A DNA stretch of 39,836 bases from Lysobacteraceae bacterium (lineage in GTDB: Bacteria > Pseudomonadota > Gammaproteobacteria > Xanthomonadales > Rhodanobacteraceae): contig JAGWVM010000015.1 of the NCBI GenBank assembly GCA_018970895.1, forward strand, positions 1 through 39,836, written 5' to 3'. The notes beneath the pieces were generated by a model. That model saw nothing but the letters and a program-made list of their open reading frames with translations, did not search any database and had not been told where the DNA came from. This document shows positions 35,527-39,836 of this stretch, piece by piece (position 1 is the stretch's first letter; the number at the start of each line of letters is the position of its first letter). The position numbers and the translations under genes are program-made.

Positions 35527-37536
35527 ATGCCTGACCGTTCTGCATTCTGGAATTTCCTGCTCGGGCGCCTGTCGCTCAGTTCGCTGCCGCTGCACAACTC
35601 GATCGTCGTCGGCACCTTCATCGTGGTCGCCATCGGCGGTGCGGCGGTGCTGGGGCTGGTGACCTGGCACCGCAAATGGGGCTACCTGTGGCGCGAGTGG
35701 TTCACCAGCGTCGATCACAAGAAGCTGGGGATCATGTACATGATCTTCGCCACCGTGATGCTGTTCCGCGGCTTCGCCGACGCCATCATGATGCGCTCGC
35801 AGCAGGCGATCGCCTTCGGCAGCAACATGGGTTACCTGCCGCCGCATCATTACGACCAGATCTTTACCGCGCACGGCGCGATCATGATCTTCTTCGTGGC
35901 GATGGCCTACATCGTGGGCCTGATGAACTTCGCGGTGCCGCTGCAGATCGGCGCGCGCGACGTCGCCTTCCCGTTCCTCAACAACTTCAGCTTCTGGCTC
36001 ACCGTCTCCGGCGGCATGCTGTTCATGGCGTCGCTGTTCATCGGCGACTTCTCGCATGCGGGCTGGCTCGGTTATCCACCGGTGTCGGAATTGCAACAAA
36101 GCCCGGGGCCCGGGGTGGACTACTACATCTGGGGCCTGCAGCTGTCCGGACTGGGCACGCTGCTTACCGGCATCAACTTCGTGGTCACCATCATCAAGCT
36201 GCGCGCCCCCGGCATGACGCTGATGAAGATGCCGATGTTCACCTGGACCTCGCTGGCCACCAGTGGGCTGATCGTGGTGACGTTCCCGATCCTCACCGCC
36301 ACGCTGTTCCTGCTGTCACTGGATCGCTACATCGGTACCCACTTCTTCACCAACGGGTTCGGTGGCAACGTGATGATGTACATCAACCTGATCTGGATCT
36401 GGGGTCACCCGGAGGTTTACATCCTGATCCTGCCGCTGTTTGGCGTGTACTCCGAGATCGTGTCCACCTTTTCCGGCAAGCGGCTGTTCGGCTATTCGTC
36501 GATGGTCTACGCGACCGTGTCGATCATGATCCTTTCGTACCTGGTGTGGCTGCATCACTTCTTCACCATGGGCTCGGGCGCGGACGTCAACTCGTTCTTC
36601 GCGCTCACCACGATGATGATCTCGATCCCCACCGGTGTGAAGATCTTCAACTGGCTGTTCACCATGTACCGGGGTCGGGTGAACTTCGATGTCCCGATGC
36701 TGTGGACCATGGGCTTCCTGCTCACCTTCACCATTGGCGGCATGACCGGCGTGATGCTGTCGGTGGCACCGGCCGATTTCCTGCTGCACAACAGCCTGTT
36801 CCTGGTGGCGCACTTCCATAACGTGATCATCGGCGGCGTGGTGTTCGGCGTGTTCGCCGGCATCAACTACTGGTTCCCCAAGGCCTTCGGATTCCGGCTC
36901 GACCCGTTCTGGGGCAAGCTCAGTTTCTGGTTCTGGCAGATCGGCTTCTGGGTGGCGTTCGGGCCGCTGTATGTCCTCGGCCTGATGGGTGTCACGCGTC
37001 GGCTGAGCCATTTCACCGATCCCAGCCTGCAGATCTGGTTCATCATCGCGGCGTTCGGCGCGTTCCTGATCCTGCTCGGCATCGCCGCGTTCGTGATCCA
37101 GATCGTCGTCAGCATCCGCCGTCGCGAGGCGCTGGCCGTGGGCAACGATCCGTGGGGTGGGCGCACGCTGGAATGGGCGGCGTCCTCACCGCCGCCGCCG
37201 TACAACTTCGCGTTCATTCCGCGGGTGCACGAGCGCGATACCTGGACCGACATGAAGGAGAGCGGTTACCAGCGGCCGCTGCAGGGTTTCAATGACATCC
37301 ACATGCCCAAGAGCACGGCGGCGGGCATGGTGCTGTCGGGGCTCGGCTTCGTCTTCGGCTTCGCCATGGTCTGGTACATCTGGTGGCTTGCCGCGCTGTC
37401 GTTCGTGGCGCTGATCGTCGCGGCCATCGTCCACACCTTCAACTACGACCGCGACGGCCACATCTCCGCCGATGAGGTGAGCGAGTTCGAACACAGCGGC
37501 AACTGGGAGCCGAAGGCACGAGGCGCAATCGCATGA
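35527..37536 (+). CDS. cyoB: Cytochrome bo3 ubiquinol oxidase subunit I
   Basis: CyoB is the catalytic subunit (669 residues, about 15 helices) carrying heme b, heme o3 and CuB, reducing oxygen to water while pumping protons. It has the quinol-site block [13 protein letters not shown] followed by [13 protein letters not shown] (Arg81, Asp85), the CuB/crosslink motif [15 protein letters not shown], further CuB ligands in WLHHFFTMG, and the heme ligands in [13 protein letters not shown]. The E. coli quinol-binding residues are thus conserved. It begins 23 bases after cyoA and overlaps cyoC by four bases. Confidence 0.98.
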   Translation: MPDRSAFWNFLLGRLSLSSLPLHNSIVVGTFIVVAIGGAAVLGLVTWHRKWGYLWREWFTSVDHKKLGIMYMIFATVMLFRGFADAIMMRSQQAIAFGSNMGYLPPHHYDQIFTAHGAIMIFFVAMAYIVGLMNFAVPLQIGARDVAFPFLNNFSFWLTVSGGMLFMASLFIGDFSHAGWLGYPPVSELQQSPGPGVDYYIWGLQLSGLGTLLTGINFVVTIIKLRAPGMTLMKMPMFTWTSLATSGLIVVTFPILTATLFLLSLDRYIGTHFFTNGFGGNVMMYINLIWIWGHPEVYILILPLFGVYSEIVSTFSGKRLFGYSSMVYATVSIMILSYLVWLHHFFTMGSGADVNSFFALTTMMISIPTGVKIFNWLFTMYRGRVNFDVPMLWTMGFLLTFTIGGMTGVMLSVAPADFLLHNSLFLVAHFHNVIIGGVVFGVFAGINYWFPKAFGFRLDPFWGKLSFWFWQIGFWVAFGPLYVLGLMGVTRRLSHFTDPSLQIWFIIAAFGAFLILLGIAAFVIQIVVSIRRREALAVGNDPWGGRTLEWAASSPPPPYNFAFIPRVHERDTWTDMKESGYQRPLQGFNDIHMPKSTAAGMVLSGLGFVFGFAMVWYIWWLAALSFVALIVAAIVHTFNYDRDGHISADEVSEFEHSGNWEPKARGAIA

Positions 37537-38159
37537 ATACCATCGCAATCGACCGTTCGCCCTCCGAGCCGCGGCAGTTCCTTTGCCGCGAGGAGGAGCA
37601 TCCCAGGAACGGGACCCTGCTGGGGTTCTGGCTCTACCTGATGAGCGACTGCTTCATCTTTGCCGCGCTGTTTGCCTGCAACGCGGTGCTGGGTACCAAC
37701 TACGCCGGCGGGCCCTCGGCGCGCGACGTGCTCGACCTCCACGGGCTGGCGGTGAACACCGCGCTGCTGCTGGTCTCCTCGGTCACCTTCGGCTTCGCGA
37801 TGCTGGAGATGGCGCGTCGTCGCAACCGGGCCATGCTGGGATGGCTGGCGGTCTCCGGCGTGCTCGCGGCGGTGTTCGTGGGTCTGGAGATCCACGAGTT
37901 CGTGGGCATGATCGCCGAAGGCGCCGGACCGGATCGCAGCGCGTTCCTGTCGTCGTTCTTTACCCTGGTCGGCACCCACGGCCTGCACGTCACCGTGGGC
38001 ATCCTCTGGCTGATCGTGCTGATGGTCCAGCTGGCCAGGCACGGCCTGACCGAGGCCAACCGTCGACGCCTGTATTGCCTGAGCATGTTCTGGCATTTCC
38101 TGGACCTGGTGTGGGTCGGCGTCTTCAGCTACGTCTATCTGGTGGGAGTGCTGCGATGA
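37533..38159 (+). CDS. cyoC: Cytochrome bo3 ubiquinol oxidase subunit III
   Basis: This is a 208-residue, five-helix subunit [42 protein letters not shown], and [20 protein letters not shown] are typical. It stabilises the oxidase and its proton uptake. ATGA overlap with cyoB and a four-base overlap with cyoD show translational coupling. Confidence 0.97.
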   Translation: MNTIAIDRSPSEPRQFLCREEEHPRNGTLLGFWLYLMSDCFIFAALFACNAVLGTNYAGGPSARDVLDLHGLAVNTALLLVSSVTFGFAMLEMARRRNRAMLGWLAVSGVLAAVFVGLEIHEFVGMIAEGAGPDRSAFLSSFFTLVGTHGLHVTVGILWLIVLMVQLARHGLTEANRRRLYCLSMFWHFLDLVWVGVFSYVYLVGVLR

Positions 38160-38566
38160 GTCATCCATCCCAGGCCGGGCACGCGCACGGCGCCGGTGCC
38201 CACGATAGTCACGACGGCAGCGAGCACGCCCATGACGGCAGCCTGCGCGGTTACCTGACCGGTTTCGCCCTGGCGGTGATTCTCACCGTCATCCCGTTCT
38301 GGCTGGTGATGGGGCCGGTCTCGCTGAGCCACCAGACGATCATCCTGATTGTGCTGGGCCTGGCCGCGGTGCAGATCGTGGTGCACATGGTGTTCTTCCT
38401 GCACCTGGATACCCGCTCGGAGAACGGCTGGAACATGCTGGCACTGATCTTCACGCTGGTGCTGGTGGCGATTGTGCTGGGGGCATCGATCTGGGTCATG
38501 TACAACGAAAACGCCAACATGATGCCGATGTCGCCGCAGTACCAGCACCAAAAGCCGGGCTCGTGA
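38156..38566 (+). CDS. cyoD: Cytochrome bo3 ubiquinol oxidase subunit IV
   Basis: This is a 136-residue, three-helix small subunit: GYLTGFALAVILTVIPFWLV, IVLGLAAVQIVVHMVFFLHL, and a third helix near 98-120. The N-terminal 30 residues are strikingly His-rich (seven His in HAHGAGAHDSHDGSEHAHDG-like spacing), more than the short His-containing start of the E. coli protein. It overlaps cyoC by four bases. Confidence 0.95.
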   Translation: MSHPSQAGHAHGAGAHDSHDGSEHAHDGSLRGYLTGFALAVILTVIPFWLVMGPVSLSHQTIILIVLGLAAVQIVVHMVFFLHLDTRSENGWNMLALIFTLVLVAIVLGASIWVMYNENANMMPMSPQYQHQKPGS

Positions 38567-38578
38567 GCGGAGCGTCGC

Positions 38579-39346
38579 ATGACGCTCCGGAACGGGTCAG
38601 GGGGGCTGCGCAGCAGAGGCGGTTCCCTCATGCTGGCGACGCTGGTACTCGGACTGAGCGTCGGTTTCGTGCTGCTTGGCAACTGGCAGGTGCGGCGGTT
38701 GCACTGGAAGCTCGGGCTGATCCACGACGTCGCCACGCGCGTGCACGCACCGCCGGTGGCTGCTCCCGGACCCGCGCAGTGGAAGGAGGCGGCGAGCGGC
38801 CGGCTGGACTACCTGCACGTGCGGCTGCACGGGCATTTCCTCGGCGCAGCGCCGACGTTGGTGCACGGTACCAGCGCGCTCGGCTACGGCTACTGGGTCA
38901 TGGCACCGCTGCGCACCGACCGTGGCTTCATCGTGATGGTCAACCGCGGCTATGTCCCGGCAGACCTGCCCGGCACCCCTGCCTTCGGCCAGGGCGCGTC
39001 GCCGACCGGTGAGGTCACTCTGACCGGCCTGCTTCGTCCGGATGAGCCGGGCGGTGGCCTGCTGCGCCGCAATCGTCCGAGCGCAGGACAGTGGTATTCG
39101 CGTGACCTGGCCGCCATCGCCGCCACCCGGGGATTGGCCGCAAACGAGGTTGCGCCTTACTTCGTCGACGCGGATGCCGACTCCGCGACCGGTCATTGGC
39201 CCGCCGCCGGACTGACCCCGATCCATTTTCCCAACCACCACCTGGGCTATGCGATCACGTGGTACCTGATGGCACTGGGGGCGATGGCAGCGGCGGTGCT
39301 GTTGCTCCGTCCGCAGCTCGCTGCAAGGTGGTTGTCGCCCGGCTGA
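38579..39346 (+). CDS. SURF1-family oxidase assembly protein
   Basis: This 255-residue protein has the SURF1 layout: one helix near each end (about 18-36 and 225-245) and a periplasmic domain between. The hallmark [14 protein letters not shown] follows helix 1, [12 protein letters not shown] is in the middle, and [14 protein letters not shown] precedes helix 2. SURF1 helps insert or retain heme in heme-copper oxidases. It starts 12 bases after cyoD, in the place where enterobacterial operons carry cyoE (heme O synthase), which is absent from the window. Confidence 0.92.
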   Translation: MTLRNGSGGLRSRGGSLMLATLVLGLSVGFVLLGNWQVRRLHWKLGLIHDVATRVHAPPVAAPGPAQWKEAASGRLDYLHVRLHGHFLGAAPTLVHGTSALGYGYWVMAPLRTDRGFIVMVNRGYVPADLPGTPAFGQGASPTGEVTLTGLLRPDEPGGGLLRRNRPSAGQWYSRDLAAIAATRGLAANEVAPYFVDADADSATGHWPAAGLTPIHFPNHHLGYAITWYLMALGAMAAAVLLLRPQLAARWLSPG

Positions 39347-39429
39347 GCGCCAGCAACGGCACGCCCATGTGGGCAAGACTGTCACGAGCGGCCACAATGG
39401 GGCGGCATGGAATCGGGAACCACTCGCGC

Positions 39430-39836
39430 ATGAACTGCTTCAAGGCCTATGACATCCGCGGCCGCCTGCCGGACGAACTCAACGACGACATCGCCTACCG
39501 GATCGGTCGCGCCTTTGCCGAGGCGGTCGGGCGCGGATCGGTGGTGGTGGGCTACGACGTGCGCCTGGACAGCCCCTCGCTGGCCGCGGCGCTGAGCCGC
39601 GGGCTCAACGATGGCGGATGCGACGTCATCGACATCGGCCTGTGTGGCACCGAGGAGGTGTACTTCCAGACCGCCCATCGTGGCGCGTCGGGCGGGATCA
39701 TGGTGACCGCCAGCCACAACCCGATCGACTACAACGGCATGAAGCTCGTGCGCGAGGGCGCGCGGCCGATCAGCGGCGACACGGGTCTGCGCGAGATCGA
39801 GCGCGCGGTCGAGGCGAACGCCTTCGGCCCGGCGGC
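39430..39836 (+). CDS. cpsG: Phosphomannomutase/phosphoglucomutase (5' part only)
   Basis: The first 135 codons are present; the gene runs off the right edge. The protein begins [20 protein letters not shown], has the active-site phosphoserine loop [20 protein letters not shown] and the following [17 protein letters not shown]. It closely resembles CpsG/ManB phosphomannomutases, which make mannose-1-phosphate for GDP-mannose and surface polysaccharides; Xanthomonas XanA-like enzymes act on glucose too. It starts 83 bases after the SURF1 gene and probably has its own promoter. Confidence 0.9.
   Translation, partial: MNCFKAYDIRGRLPDELNDDIAYRIGRAFAEAVGRGSVVVGYDVRLDSPSLAAALSRGLNDGGCDVIDIGLCGTEEVYFQTAHRGASGGIMVTASHNPIDYNGMKLVREGARPISGDTGLREIERAVEANAFGPA

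Overview
This window is a gene-dense, high-G+C chromosomal segment of a gammaproteobacterium, most likely from the Xanthomonadales (Rhodanobacteraceae-like: Rhodanobacter, Dyella, Luteibacter and relatives). That placement is an inference. It rests on the base composition, a fused cysNC gene, a eukaryote-type class I fructose-bisphosphate aldolase, a Pgk N-terminus that resembles the Xanthomonas form, tandem POT peptide transporters, and a bo3 quinol oxidase operon ending in a SURF1 gene. I see no phage, transposase, CRISPR array, tRNA or rRNA.

Layout. 1-1.4 kb (minus): the E1 alpha gene and the 5' part of the E1 beta gene of a pyruvate (or branched-chain) dehydrogenase complex. 1.6-10.0 kb: import and breakdown of peptides and aromatic amino acids, with tryptophan 2,3-dioxygenase, two tandem POT transporters, a MarR-type repressor divergent from 4-hydroxyphenylpyruvate dioxygenase, then hmgA and a fumarylacetoacetase. 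The missing maleylacetoacetate isomerase lies about 15 kb away at 25.1 kb. 10.2-13.0 kb: sulfate activation (cysD-cysNC). 13.1-25.0 kb: central carbon metabolism (gapA, pyk, class I fba, tkt, pgk) with tpx, and interspersed envelope or secreted genes: an S1/P1 nuclease, a small TonB-C-like protein, an outer-membrane barrel with a decayed paralogue, and a sugar aminotransferase. 25.8-28.8 kb: pilU, a two-gene lipoprotein/coiled-coil operon and a DUF465 protein. 28.9-32.8 kb: cystathionine beta-synthase, glmS and a DedA membrane protein. 32.9-39.3 kb: an MHS-type transporter divergent from cyoABCD-surf1. 39.4 kb to the end: the start of a phosphomannomutase gene.

How the genes work together. 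Peptides imported by POT carriers would feed tryptophan and tyrosine breakdown. The tyrosine arm (hppD, hmgA, fahA plus the distant maiA) ends in fumarate and acetoacetate. It appears to be controlled by the divergent MarR protein through a dyad that fills the -35/-10 spacer of the hppD promoter. Glycolytic and pentose-phosphate enzymes are grouped but mostly transcribed singly, with clear intrinsic terminators between convergent pairs.

The observations most worth following up are: joint loss of a conserved Arg/Glu salt-bridge pair in one POT paralogue; paired GAGTGA-rich repeat elements behind both POT genes; an 18-bp perfect palindrome before only one of them; a 42-codon remnant of an outer-membrane protein that keeps its start, signal-like region and C-terminal YRF; a free-standing TonB-C-like protein; and a DUF4398-like pair that lacks the OmpA domain I would expect. 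I found no wholly new multi-gene system. Most genes are recognisable housekeeping or catabolic genes.
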